This document shows, piece by piece, positions 44,525 through 53,392 of a stretch of 64,000 bases of DNA. Each line of letters begins with the position of its first letter. Positions within the stretch are counted from its first letter, which is position 1. Under the pieces are notes generated by a model. The model saw nothing but the letters and a program-made list of their open reading frames with translations. It had not been told where the DNA came from and did not search any database. A program made the position numbers and the translations under genes. Source of the stretch: DASSKK01 sp035690495 (lineage in GTDB: Bacteria; Actinomycetota; Actinomycetes; Propionibacteriales; Nocardioidaceae); contig DASSKK010000002.1 in the NCBI GenBank assembly GCA_035690495.1, positions 27,345 to 91,344 of the forward strand, in the 5' to 3' direction.

Positions 44525-45553
44525 ATGGTGTGGAGTGGGCGCGTGACGAGTAGGGCGATCACGGTGCTGTCCGGCGGCGTCGGTGGAGCGCGGTTCCTGC
44601 GCGGGCTGCTGCTTGCCCTCAGCGGCCCCGGATACGAGGACAGCGGTGAGGTCGCTGTGACGGTGGTGGCCAACACCGCCGACGACCTGTGGCTTCATGG
44701 GCTGAAGGTGTGCCCGGACCTGGACACGGTGATGTACACCCTCGGGGGCGGCATCGACACCGAGCGCGGCTGGGGCCGTGCCCAGGAGACCTGGAGCGCC
44801 CGCGACGAGCTGGCGGAGTACGGCGTGGAGCCCACCTGGTTCGGCCTCGGCGACCGCGACCTGGCCACTCACCTGGTGCGCACCGAGATGCTCTCGGCCG
44901 GATACCCGCTCTCAGCGGTGACCGCCGCGCTCTGCGAGCGCTGGCGGCCGGGGGTGCGGTTGCTGCCGATGAGCGACGACAGGGTGGAGACCCATGTGGC
45001 GATCGACGATCCCGAGCAGCCGTCGGGTCGTCGTGTCGTGCACTTCCAGGAGTACTGGGTGCGTCTCGGCGCAGGCGTCCCGGCTCGTGCGGTGGTCCCC
45101 GTCGGGGTGGACAAGGCGACGCCTGCGCCCGGGGTGCTCGACGCCATCTCGACGGCGGACCTGCTGATCGTGCCGCCGTCGAACCCGGTGGTCTCGATCG
45201 GCACGATCCTCGCGGTGCCCGGAGTGCGCGAAGCGGTCCGCTCCACACCGGCTCCGGTGGTGGGGGTCTCCCCGATCGTCGCGGGCAGCCACGTGCGTGG
45301 GATGGCCGCCCAGCTGCTGGAGGCGATCGACGTGGCCGTCACGGCGGGCGGGGTGGCCCGGCACTACGGCTCGCGGGCGTCCGGTGGCGTCCTGGACGGC
45401 TGGCTGGTCGACACCGCCGACAGCGCGGAGGTCGACATCGTGCGGGAGGCGGGGATCGACTGCGTCGCGGTCCCGCTGATGATGACCGACGACGACGCCA
45501 CCGCGGAGATCGCCCGGAACGTGTTCGACCTGGCCGAGAAGGTGCGGAGGTGA
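44525..45553 (+). CDS. fbiA: 2-phospho-L-lactate transferase (FbiA/CofD)
   Basis: 342 residues. N-terminal ITVLSGGVGGARFLRGLL is the CofD signature; further on VVANTADDLWLHGLKVCPDL and PPSNPVVSIGTILAVPGVRE. It joins the phosphoenolpyruvate- or lactate-derived moiety to Fo, giving (dehydro-)F420-0. ATG at 44525 follows AGGGGGCGGGC. Next gene, fbiB, overlaps by four bases (GTGA). Confidence 0.95.
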   Translation: MVWSGRVTSRAITVLSGGVGGARFLRGLLLALSGPGYEDSGEVAVTVVANTADDLWLHGLKVCPDLDTVMYTLGGGIDTERGWGRAQETWSARDELAEYGVEPTWFGLGDRDLATHLVRTEMLSAGYPLSAVTAALCERWRPGVRLLPMSDDRVETHVAIDDPEQPSGRRVVHFQEYWVRLGAGVPARAVVPVGVDKATPAPGVLDAISTADLLIVPPSNPVVSIGTILAVPGVREAVRSTPAPVVGVSPIVAGSHVRGMAAQLLEAIDVAVTAGGVARHYGSRASGGVLDGWLVDTADSAEVDIVREAGIDCVAVPLMMTDDDATAEIARNVFDLAEKVRR

Positions 45554-46518
45554 GCCGATCGGCGGCGGCGCTGACGGTGCGGGCGCTCGACGGTGTCGGC
45601 GAGATCGAGCCCGGGACCGATCTCGCTGCGGTGCTCGCCCCGCTTGCGGACCTGTCCGACGGCGACGTGCTGGTGGTCACCAGCAAGGCGGTGAGCAAGG
45701 CCGAGGGCCGGGTCATGCACACCGACAAGCAGGCCGCGTCGGCCGCCGAGACGGAGCGGCCGGTGGCGGTGCGGGGCTCGACGGCGATCGTGCGCACCCG
45801 GCACGGGTTGGTGATGGCCGGTGCGGGCGTCGACGACTCCAACACCCCTCCCGGCAGCGTCGTGCTGCTGCCGCTCGACCCGGACGCCTCGGCGCGGACG
45901 CTGCGCGAGCGCCTGCTCGCCGATGCGAGCGTGAACGTCGCCGTCGTGGTCACCGACACCGCCGGCCGGGCCTGGAGGCTCGGCCAGATCGATCTCGCGA
46001 TCGGCGTCGCGGGGCTGGAGGTGCTGCACGACTACGCGGGCACCGTCGACGGATACGGCAACACGCTGCAGGTGACCGCTCCTGCGGTGGCCGACGAGAT
46101 CGCCGCGGCCGCCGACCTCGTCAAGGCAAAGCTGGCGGGTCTCCCCGCTGCCGTGGTCACCGGCCTGGCCGACCTGGTGCTCCCGGCCGGGTCGCACGGC
46201 CCGGGCGCCGGCGCTCTGATCCGCGACGAGTCCTCCGACCTGTTCGGGTACGGCGCCCGCGACGCGGTTCTGCTGGCGTTGCGCGGCGAACCTGCGGACC
46301 TGCGCGGATTCGGTGCTCCCTGCGATGCCGGCACGCTCGTCGTACACCTGGAGCGGTTGGAGCCCCCGGTGAGCGTCCGGCCGTGTGAGGGACGGGTGTC
46401 CGTGGGCGGGATGGACCAGGCCGTGCGTGCGCGGCTGGTCGCCGCAGCCTTCGCCTGCGGATGGACGGTCGATCCCGGAGGCGCAGCGGACGAGCTGCTA
46501 CTGCGACCGGGCGGCTGA
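45550..46518 (+). CDS. fbiB: F420-0:gamma-glutamyl ligase (FbiB N-domain/CofE)
   Basis: 322 residues, GTG start overlapping fbiA. CofE domain: GDVLVVTSKAVSKAEGRVMH, VLLPLDPDASARTLRERLL, VVVTDTAGRAWRLGQIDLAI and NTLQVTAPAVADEIAAAADL. Adds the poly-glutamate tail to F420. Mycobacterial FbiB (about 450 residues) has an extra C-terminal nitroreductase-like FMN domain that reduces dehydro-F420-0; here only about 75 residues follow the CofE core and they do not show that domain. Confidence 0.93.
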   Translation: MSRSAAALTVRALDGVGEIEPGTDLAAVLAPLADLSDGDVLVVTSKAVSKAEGRVMHTDKQAASAAETERPVAVRGSTAIVRTRHGLVMAGAGVDDSNTPPGSVVLLPLDPDASARTLRERLLADASVNVAVVVTDTAGRAWRLGQIDLAIGVAGLEVLHDYAGTVDGYGNTLQVTAPAVADEIAAAADLVKAKLAGLPAAVVTGLADLVLPAGSHGPGAGALIRDESSDLFGYGARDAVLLALRGEPADLRGFGAPCDAGTLVVHLERLEPPVSVRPCEGRVSVGGMDQAVRARLVAAAFACGWTVDPGGAADELLLRPGG

Positions 46519-47517
46519 GGAGCCCACGGCCGCGCCGCTGAGCCGGGCGCCTGCCGCCACCCGAGCATCGGGTCCGAGCACGGAGTCGGAGACCACCGCG
46601 CCCTCCCCCACCACGGCGCCGGGCATCACCACGCTGCCGGTCACCACGGCGCGGGCCTCGACACGGGCGCCCGGGAGCACCGTGGAACCCCCGTCCACCC
46701 GGGCGTCCGGCGCGACCTCCGCGGCAGAGGCGATCCAGGCCTCCCCCGGCCGCTGGTCCACCGCGAGACTCGTCAGCTTGCCGCACACCAGGTCCCGTGA
46801 CGCCGCGACCAACGCGGCCGGCGTGCCGACGTCGCGCCAGTAGCCGCGCTCGACGTACCCGACCACCAGCAGACCGTCGGCGACCAGCCCGGGAAACGTC
46901 TCCCGCTCCACGGACACCACCTGCCCCGGTGGGATCCGGTCGATGACCTGGCGGCGGAAGACGTAGCAGCCGGCGTTGATCTGGTCGGTCACCGGAGCCT
47001 CTGACTTCTCCATGAACCCGGTGACCCGGCCGCTGGCGTCGGTGGGCACGCAGCCGAACGGCCGCGCGTCGTCTACCTCGACGAGGTGCAGCGACACGTC
47101 CGGAAGCCGGCCTTCACGCGGTCTCTGGAAGTCCGCGAGCTGGGCGGGCAGGCTGTGGGTGGACAGCACGTCGCCGTTGAGTACCACGACCGGCGCGCAT
47201 GGGTCGTCGTCGAGTGCGGAGGCCACGTTGCGGATCGCCCCCGCGGTGCCCAGCGGCTCGTTCTCGCGCACGTAGTCCAGTCGCAGGCCCCAGCGACTGC
47301 CATCGCCGAAGGTGGGCAGGAACATCTCCGCGTAGTACGACGTGGCGAGCACCACGTGACGCACACCGGCCGCGGCCAGCTTGGCGAACTGGTGCTCCAG
47401 GAACGGCACCCCGCCGACCTCGAGCAGGTGCTTGGGCCGATGCTCCGTGAGCGGCAGCAGCCGGGTGCCGAAGCCCCCGGCCACGATCACCGCCTCCCGC
47501 GGGTCCGACTGCGCCAT
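46498..47517 (-). CDS. manC: GDP-mannose pyrophosphorylase-type nucleotidyltransferase
   Basis: 339 residues. N-terminal nucleotidyltransferase: AVIVAGGFGTRLLPLTEHRP, PKHLLEVGGVPFLEHQFAKL, GDVLSTHSLPAQL and MEKSEAPVTDQINAGCYVF. C-terminal left-handed beta-helix of hexapeptide repeats (ARVDGGSTVLPGARVEARAV). By position and sequence it is Rv3264c-like, making GDP-mannose from the ManB product; strict sugar specificity cannot be read from sequence. ATG at 47517 follows CAGGAT by seven bases. Overlaps the convergent fbiB by 21 bases. Confidence 0.9.
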   Translation of the reverse strand: MAQSDPREAVIVAGGFGTRLLPLTEHRPKHLLEVGGVPFLEHQFAKLAAAGVRHVVLATSYYAEMFLPTFGDGSRWGLRLDYVRENEPLGTAGAIRNVASALDDDPCAPVVVLNGDVLSTHSLPAQLADFQRPREGRLPDVSLHLVEVDDARPFGCVPTDASGRVTGFMEKSEAPVTDQINAGCYVFRRQVIDRIPPGQVVSVERETFPGLVADGLLVVGYVERGYWRDVGTPAALVAASRDLVCGKLTSLAVDQRPGEAWIASAAEVAPDARVDGGSTVLPGARVEARAVVTGSVVMPGAVVGEGAVVSDSVLGPDARVAAGARLSGAAVGSSAARSQ

Positions 47518-47537
47518 GCGCCGCATCCTGCCATCGA

Positions 47538-47543
47538 TAGTGT
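47538..47543 (+). promoter_or_regulatory. Leaderless -10 element of the TIGR03089 gene
   Basis: TAGTGT, seven bases before ATG 47551, in the 33-base gap to the divergent manC. Confidence 0.55.
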
Positions 47544-47550
47544 CGGCGGC

Positions 47551-48267
47551 ATGGCTGCCACCACGTTTCCGCGCTTGCTGGACGCCCTCGTGCGCGAGGA
47601 CGCGGCGCGGCCGCTGGTGACGTTCTACGACGACGCGACGGGCGAGCGTGTCGAGCTGTCGGTGGCGACGTACGCCAACTGGGTGGCGAAGACCGCGAGC
47701 CTGCTCGGCGACGAGCTCGACGTGGGGCACGGCGACACCGTCCGGCTGGACCTGCCCGTGCACTGGCTGGGGCCGGTCTGCCTCGGCGCCGTCTGGACGC
47801 TGGGTGCGCGGGTGAGCGACACCGATGCGTCGGGCGACCTGGTCATCTGCGGACCGGCGAGCCTCCAGCGTCATGCTGGGCAGGCCGAGAGCACACCCGT
47901 GCTGGCGAGCTCCCTGCGACCGCTCGGCGGTCGCTTCGAGGATCCGCTCCCGTCCGGCGTGGTCGACTTCGGCGCGGTCGTGCTGGCCCAGCCCGACGTC
48001 TATGCCCCGGTCGACCCTCCGGAACCCAGCGACGAGGCATGGACCGACGGGACTTCCCAGGCCGACCTGCTCGCGGCAGCCGCGGACGGGACGGTGCGCA
48101 CCGGCGGCCGGCTGCTCACCGACGCCAACCCATGCACCCGCGACGGAGCCCGCACGCTGCTGGCCCCGTTGCAGCGCTCGGCGAGCACCGTGTGGGTGGC
48201 CCATCCCGACGAGTCGGTCTGGGACTCACGCGTCGAGCAGGAGCGGATCACCGACCAGCTGCGCTGA
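47551..48267 (+). CDS. TIGR03089-family protein
   Basis: 238-residue actinobacterial protein resembling the N-terminal edge of acyl-adenylate-forming enzymes (FPRLLDALVREDAARPLVTF, ELSVATYANWVAKTASLLGD) but far too short to be an enzyme of that family and lacking the AMP-binding motifs. Corresponds by position to Rv3268. Function unknown. Divergent from manC. Confidence 0.85.
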   Translation: MAATTFPRLLDALVREDAARPLVTFYDDATGERVELSVATYANWVAKTASLLGDELDVGHGDTVRLDLPVHWLGPVCLGAVWTLGARVSDTDASGDLVICGPASLQRHAGQAESTPVLASSLRPLGGRFEDPLPSGVVDFGAVVLAQPDVYAPVDPPEPSDEAWTDGTSQADLLAAAADGTVRTGGRLLTDANPCTRDGARTLLAPLQRSASTVWVAHPDESVWDSRVEQERITDQLR

Positions 48268-48347
48268 GGACACGCGCCCAGCTCCGGCACATTCGCGTGA
48301 GGTTTGAAGGCCCCCCGCTCCGGCGCCGTGGCTGAAACCTCGGCCGA

Positions 48348-48395
48348 AATGCCCCCAGGCATGCATCTGAGCGGGAAAGGATGCCTGAGGGCATT
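48348..48395. terminator. Strong hairpin between convergent genes
   Basis: AATGCCCCCAGGCAT (48348-48362) pairs at 14 of 15 positions with ATGCCTGAGGGCATT (48381-48395), loop 18 bases. Lies in the 176-base gap between the TIGR03089 gene and the convergent ABC ATPase gene. A smaller pair, GAGGTTT/AAACCTC, is at 48299-48341. Likely bidirectional terminator; no T tract. Confidence 0.6.
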
Positions 48396-48443
48396 ACCAG
48401 CCAGAGCAGGCGGTGAGGCTCCGACAGGTTCGGCCGACCGGGT

Positions 48444-49241
48444 TCAGATGTCGGCGCCGAGCTCCTCGTCGTCCATCTCGTCCTCGATCTCCTCGCCCTC
48501 GACTTCGCTGTCGTCGTCGTCGTCGTACTTGAGGTACTTGATGCCCTCGTCTGCGGGGCCGTCGAAGCCGAGCACGCCCTTCTCGAGGACCAGGACGCGG
48601 TCGCACATCTTCTTCACCGACGCGGCGGCGTGGCTGACGTAGAGCAGGGTGCGGCCCTCCTCGCGGATCTCCTGCATCCGCTCCAGGCACTTCTTCTTGA
48701 ACGGCTTGTCCCCCACCGCCAGCACCTCGTCGACGAGGAAGATGTCGGAGTCGGTGTGCACGGCGACCGCGAACCCGAGCCGGGAGAACATCCCCGAGGA
48801 GTAGTAGCCGACCGGGGTGTCGAGGAACTTGCCGATGTCGGCGAACTCGACGATGTGGTCGAACTTCTTGTTCGTCTCGGCCTCGGTCATGCCGAGGATC
48901 GCCGCGTTGAGATAGACGTTGTCGCGTCCCGACAGCTGCGGGTGGAACCCGGCGCCGGTGGCGATCAGCCCGGCGATCCGGCCGCGGGTGAGCACGGACC
49001 CCCCGTCGGGACGCATCACGCCGTTGATGATCTTCAGCAGCGTCGACTTGCCGGAGCCGTTCAGGCCCATCAGGCCCACCGACTCGCCCTGGTGGATCGT
49101 GAACGAGACGTCGTTGACGGCCAGGAACGAGTCGCTGATCGCCTGCCTGCGCAGTGCGGCGATCGTGATCTGCTTGATGGTGCGGTGGTAGCGCATCGTG
49201 AAGCGCTTGTCGACGTGGTCGACGACGATGGACTCCGGCAT
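48444..49241 (-). CDS. Polysaccharide ABC exporter, ATP-binding subunit
   Basis: 265 residues, Wzt/TagH/RfbE type. Walker A GLNGSGKST (residues 59-67), Q loop, signature YSSGMFSRLGFAVAVHTDSD, Walker B IFLVDEVLAVGD and switch His in YVSHAAAS. The last 25 residues are almost all Asp/Glu, an unusual acidic tail. Closest counterpart is Rv3781, the ATPase of the mycobacterial galactan exporter. One base after the permease gene. Confidence 0.92.
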   Translation of the reverse strand: MPESIVVDHVDKRFTMRYHRTIKQITIAALRRQAISDSFLAVNDVSFTIHQGESVGLMGLNGSGKSTLLKIINGVMRPDGGSVLTRGRIAGLIATGAGFHPQLSGRDNVYLNAAILGMTEAETNKKFDHIVEFADIGKFLDTPVGYYSSGMFSRLGFAVAVHTDSDIFLVDEVLAVGDKPFKKKCLERMQEIREEGRTLLYVSHAAASVKKMCDRVLVLEKGVLGFDGPADEGIKYLKYDDDDDSEVEGEEIEDEMDDEELGADI

Positions 49242-49242
49242 C

Positions 49243-50172
49243 TCAGAGCCGCTCGGCGATCTTGGTCTCGAGCTTGGTGAACACCATCTGGCACAGCACC
49301 AGCACGATCACGGACGCGCCGAGGATCGCCCAGCCGAGCAGGAAGTAGTGGTGCGGCATGTGTGGATAGCCGACCTTGGTCGGATCTGTCGGGAAGCCCT
49401 TCGCGCCCAGCGCGGTCGGGATCCAGAAGCAGCGCTGGACGAGGAGCACCGCGGTCGCGAGCGGGTCGGCCAGGTAGACGTGCAGGATCCAGGCGTGCGT
49501 GGGCCCGAGGCCGTTGGCCAGCCGGCTGAAGGGATAGATCATCGGGACCGCCCAGTGCGTGAACAGCGTGATCGTGGACACGATGTTCTGGAAGTCCTTG
49601 AAGAACACGTTCAGCGCACTGAACAGCAGCGCCAACGCGGTCCCGAACACAGTCAGGATGGCAGCGCCGAGCAGGCCCGCACCGATCCCCTGCCAGTCCG
49701 GGCGCCAGCCCACCGCCAGGCAGCCGAAGAACAGGATCAGCAGCTGCGGGAAGGTATGGATAGCCGAGACGATCACCGCGGATGCAGGGAACATCTCACG
49801 CGGCATCGCCATCTTGCGCACCAGCGCCTTGTTCCGCACGATCGACCGGGTGCCGGAGGTGAACGTCTCGGTGAAGAAGTGCACCGACGCGATCCCGGCG
49901 AACATGTGGATCGCGAAGTTCGGCACGCTCCTGTGCAGGCCGAGGACCAGGCCTATCACCAGGAAGTACATCGCGAACCGCACCAGCGGCTGCACGTAGG
50001 ACCACAGCAGCCCGAGCAGCGACCCCTGGTAGCGCGCCTGGAGCTCCTTGCGCACGAGCAGCTTGAGCAGGTAGCGGCGACGGAAGACGTCGAGCAGCCC
50101 GCCAGAGGCGGCCGGCGACACCAGCGGGAACTCGGCGACCCGCTCGGGGTCGACTACGTGACCGGCGGTCAT
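49243..50172 (-). CDS. Polysaccharide ABC exporter, permease subunit
   Basis: 309-residue ABC-2 type permease (Wzm/TagG/RfbD type). Cytoplasmic N-terminus with YLLKLLVRKELQARYQGSLL, six membrane helices, the typical LLGLLWSYVQPLVRFAMYFL and NVFFKDFQNIVSTITLFTHW motifs. Counterpart of Rv3783. ATG overlaps the GlfT2-like gene's stop by four bases. Expected to flip a lipid-linked polysaccharide to the outer face. Confidence 0.92.
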   Translation of the reverse strand: MTAGHVVDPERVAEFPLVSPAASGGLLDVFRRRYLLKLLVRKELQARYQGSLLGLLWSYVQPLVRFAMYFLVIGLVLGLHRSVPNFAIHMFAGIASVHFFTETFTSGTRSIVRNKALVRKMAMPREMFPASAVIVSAIHTFPQLLILFFGCLAVGWRPDWQGIGAGLLGAAILTVFGTALALLFSALNVFFKDFQNIVSTITLFTHWAVPMIYPFSRLANGLGPTHAWILHVYLADPLATAVLLVQRCFWIPTALGAKGFPTDPTKVGYPHMPHHYFLLGWAILGASVIVLVLCQMVFTKLETKIAERL

Positions 50173-52142
50173 GGCTGTCGTGCCTGCCCGGCGTCGAACG
50201 TCTTGCGCCAGCGCTCGGGCGAGACGATGTCGTCCAGGGCCTCGCGGTAGCGACGCGAAAGGTCCGGCCACTCGCGCAGCAGCCGCTGGTGGATCTCGAC
50301 GGTGCGGCGCAGCAGGTCGGCGAACTCGTCCCGGTCGCGGTGGTACCACGACGCGCTGGTGCCGTCGGGCATCGAGACCACCGCGGAGTCGAACTGGGAG
50401 ATCATCCACCACTTCGCGTCCATCGCGGCGAGCATCGCCTCCGGGTGCTCTGCGGCCAGCTTGCGGGTCGGCAGCGCCTGACGCGCCGCGCTGGTGGCAG
50501 CCGCCACGAGCTGGCCGATCTTCCCCTTCGGCTGCGTCGGGTCCTGTCCCCGCTTGGGTGGCTTCTCACGGCGTACGGCGGGGAACGCGTCCGGGTCCGC
50601 CGAGGTCTGCGCGTCGGGGAACCGGGAACGGAGCTCGCGCAGCTGGGGCAGCTTCGTGTCCAGCTCCTCGTGCAAGCGCTCCGGACCGGCGAACACGTCC
50701 TCGAGCGCGAGATGGCGCAGCTCCGCGGTGGAGTACTGCAGCGCGAACAGGTGCTTGATCTGATGGTTGAAGCTCTCCCGGATCACCCGACCGCCGTGCT
50801 CGTAAGGCGAGTGCAGGAGCGCCGCGATGGTCCTGTTGCGCTGGTGAAAGTAGGACTGCCAGTCCAGTGCGTCGTTCTTGTCCGTCCAGGGCACGTGCCA
50901 GACCGCGGCACCGGGCAGGGTCACGGTCGGGAAGCCGTGCTCGCCCGCACGCACGCCGAACTCGGAGTCGTCCCACTTGATGAAGATCGGCAGGCTGAGT
51001 CCGACCTCGCGGAGCACCTCGGTCGGGATCAGGCACATGAACCAGCCGTTGAAGTCCACGTCGATGCGACGATGCAGCCAGCGCGCACTGCGGAGGTTGC
51101 GGCCGGCGAAGTCCCAGTCGTTCTCGACGGTCGGCGGAGACATCCACCAGAAGCGGTACATGTTGACGATCTCACCGAAGCTGTGCAGCCTGGCCCGGGA
51201 GTACATGCTGAACATGTGCCCGCCCACGATCGTCGGGCGCCGGCACAGGTCGCCGAACGTTGCGGCCCGCAGAATGCTCTCCGGCTCGCAGACCACGTCG
51301 TCGTCCATGCACAGCACGTACGTCGAGCGTCCGGCCTCGAGCGTCTCGAGCTGCGCGCGGGCGTATCCCGCGGAGCCGCCCATGTTGGCCTGCTCGATCA
51401 CCCGCAGCTTGCCGCGCAACGACTTCTCCGCGGCGGGGAACCGCTCGTCGCCTGCCACCTTGTCGGTGCCCTGCTCGGCGAGCACCACCTCGTCGAGGAT
51501 CGCGTGCACCGCCTCGTCCGCGCCGATCTGGGCGAGCAGCTTGGCGCAGAACTCGGGCCGGTTCATCGTGGTGATCCCGATGGTCACCGTGCCGGGCTTC
51601 ATCCGGTCAGGCGGCACGTCGGCGGACCAGGCCCCCTCCTCCAGAACCGCGTCGTCCTGTCCCGCCACGACGTCGAACCAGTACCACCCGCCGTCGCCGA
51701 ACGGCCCGAGGGACAGGTCGAACGACAGCTCCTCGGACTCGGCGGACACGACCCGCGTGGAGTCGACCCGCTGCGAGCGGCCGTCGGGCATCGAGCGGTA
51801 GACGATCACCGACGCGCCGGCTCCACGGACGCGGAGGTCGAGCCGGACCCTGTCGACGATCGTCCACCTGCGCCAGTAGCTGGCCGCGAACCCGTTGAAG
51901 TAGGTGCCGAACGAGATCCGCTGTCCCGACTCGACACGGTAGCTGTGCCGACCGAGGACTGCCGACGGATCGGGGTCGACCTCGGCGTTCGGCGCGGTCG
52001 GTGGCAGCTTCGCACGCTGGGCCACGGTCAGCGGAGCCTTGTTCACGTCCAGCTCGGCCCGGTCGGCGTCGACGTACAGCGGGAGCACGTCCATGTCGTG
52101 GTCGGCCGGCAGCACGAGCCGTTGCAGCACACGGCGTGTCAT
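50169..52142 (-). CDS. glfT2: GlfT2-like galactofuranosyltransferase
   Basis: 657 residues (M. tuberculosis GlfT2 is about 637). N-terminal beta-sandwich (residues 60-180), then the GT2 core: QGTD at 224-227, NMGGSAGYAR at 253-262, the metal/donor DDD at 280-282 in CMDDDVVC, catalytic-type WDDSEFG at 390-396 and WHVPW near 415-419. A long helical C-terminus follows. All key GlfT2 residues I can compare are conserved, so it should polymerise galactofuranose from UDP-Galf. Overlaps glf by four bases (ATGA). Confidence 0.93.
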   Translation of the reverse strand: MTRRVLQRLVLPADHDMDVLPLYVDADRAELDVNKAPLTVAQRAKLPPTAPNAEVDPDPSAVLGRHSYRVESGQRISFGTYFNGFAASYWRRWTIVDRVRLDLRVRGAGASVIVYRSMPDGRSQRVDSTRVVSAESEELSFDLSLGPFGDGGWYWFDVVAGQDDAVLEEGAWSADVPPDRMKPGTVTIGITTMNRPEFCAKLLAQIGADEAVHAILDEVVLAEQGTDKVAGDERFPAAEKSLRGKLRVIEQANMGGSAGYARAQLETLEAGRSTYVLCMDDDVVCEPESILRAATFGDLCRRPTIVGGHMFSMYSRARLHSFGEIVNMYRFWWMSPPTVENDWDFAGRNLRSARWLHRRIDVDFNGWFMCLIPTEVLREVGLSLPIFIKWDDSEFGVRAGEHGFPTVTLPGAAVWHVPWTDKNDALDWQSYFHQRNRTIAALLHSPYEHGGRVIRESFNHQIKHLFALQYSTAELRHLALEDVFAGPERLHEELDTKLPQLRELRSRFPDAQTSADPDAFPAVRREKPPKRGQDPTQPKGKIGQLVAAATSAARQALPTRKLAAEHPEAMLAAMDAKWWMISQFDSAVVSMPDGTSASWYHRDRDEFADLLRRTVEIHQRLLREWPDLSRRYREALDDIVSPERWRKTFDAGQARQP

Positions 52143-53344
52143 TCGTCCCCCACCGCCCCTCCCATGTCGATCCCTCCGCTCTCCAGGGCTCCGCCGTCCA
52201 CGAAGTGCGGCTTGAGCTTGTTCTCGTACATCGAAAGCGCCGATCCGATCGCCATGTGCATGTCGAGGTACTTGTAGGTGCCCAGACGGCCGCCGAACAA
52301 GACCATCGGCTCCCTCTTGGCGAGCTCGCGGTACTTCAGCAGCTTCGCGCGGTCCTCCGCGGTGTTCACGGGATAGTAGGGCTCGTCGCCCTTCTCGGCG
52401 AACCGGCTGAACTCGCGCATGATCACGGTCTTGTCATCGCGGTAGTCCCGTTCGGGATGGAAGTGGCGGAACTCGTGGATCCGGGTGAAAGCGACGTCCT
52501 CGTCGGGGTAGTTCATCACCGACGTTCCCTGGAAGTCGCCGACGTCGACGACCTCGCGCTCGAAGTCGAGGGTCCGCCAGGCGAGCTCGCCCTCGGCGTA
52601 CTCGAAGTACTGGTCGACCGGCCCGGTGTAGACGATCGGCACCTTGCCGACGTACTCGTTCGCCCCGTCAACGACACAGTCGAAGAAGTCGGTGTCGAGC
52701 CGGATCTCGATGTTCTCGTGCTCGGCCATCCGGTGCAGCCACGCGGTGTAGCCGTCCTTGGGCAGGCCCTCGTAGGTGTCGTTGAAGTAGCGGTTGTTGT
52801 AGGTGTACCGGACCGGCAGCCGGCTGATGATGTCCGCGGAGAGCTTCTCGGGCTCGGTCTGCCACTGCTTGGCTGTGTAGTGCGCGATGAACGCTTCGTA
52901 GAGCGGCCGCCCGATCAGGGAGACGCCCTTCTCGACGAAGTTGGTCGGCTCCTTGTCGCCGAGCTCGGCGGACTGCTCCTTGATCAGCGCCCGCGCCTCC
53001 CCCGGGGAGTACGCCGCGTCGAAGAACTGGTTGATCGTGCCGAGGTTGATCGGCAGCGGGTAGACCTGGCCGTTGTGGTTGCTGTAGACGCGGTGCTGGT
53101 AGCCGGTGAACTCGGTGAACCGGGTGACGTAGTCCCAGACCTTCTTGTTGGAGGTGTGGAACAGGTGGGCGCCGTACACGTGCACCTCGATCCCGGTCTC
53201 GGGGTCCGCCTCGCTGTAGGCGTTCCCGCCGAGATGGGGGCGGCGTTCGAGGACAAGCACGCGCAGACCGAGCTCGCTGGCGCAGCGTTCGGCGATCGTC
53301 AGTCCGAAGAACCCGGATCCGACGACGACAAGATCGGCACTCAA
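52139..53344 (-). CDS. glf: UDP-galactopyranose mutase
   Basis: 401-residue flavoenzyme converting UDP-galactopyranose to UDP-galactofuranose. FAD-binding LVVVGSGFFGLTIAERCASE, conserved YGAHLFHTSNKKVWDYV, PLPINLGTINQFFD and C-terminal GRLGTYKYLDMHMAIGSAL. TTG start at 53344 is supported by AGGAG five bases upstream. Supplies the donor for the GlfT2-like enzyme encoded next. Confidence 0.97.
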   Translation of the reverse strand: MSADLVVVGSGFFGLTIAERCASELGLRVLVLERRPHLGGNAYSEADPETGIEVHVYGAHLFHTSNKKVWDYVTRFTEFTGYQHRVYSNHNGQVYPLPINLGTINQFFDAAYSPGEARALIKEQSAELGDKEPTNFVEKGVSLIGRPLYEAFIAHYTAKQWQTEPEKLSADIISRLPVRYTYNNRYFNDTYEGLPKDGYTAWLHRMAEHENIEIRLDTDFFDCVVDGANEYVGKVPIVYTGPVDQYFEYAEGELAWRTLDFEREVVDVGDFQGTSVMNYPDEDVAFTRIHEFRHFHPERDYRDDKTVIMREFSRFAEKGDEPYYPVNTAEDRAKLLKYRELAKREPMVLFGGRLGTYKYLDMHMAIGSALSMYENKLKPHFVDGGALESGGIDMGGAVGDE

Positions 53345-53392
53345 CGCTGCTCCTGCTTCGGTGGACTCGTGGGACGATTGGCGGCGGTCAGT

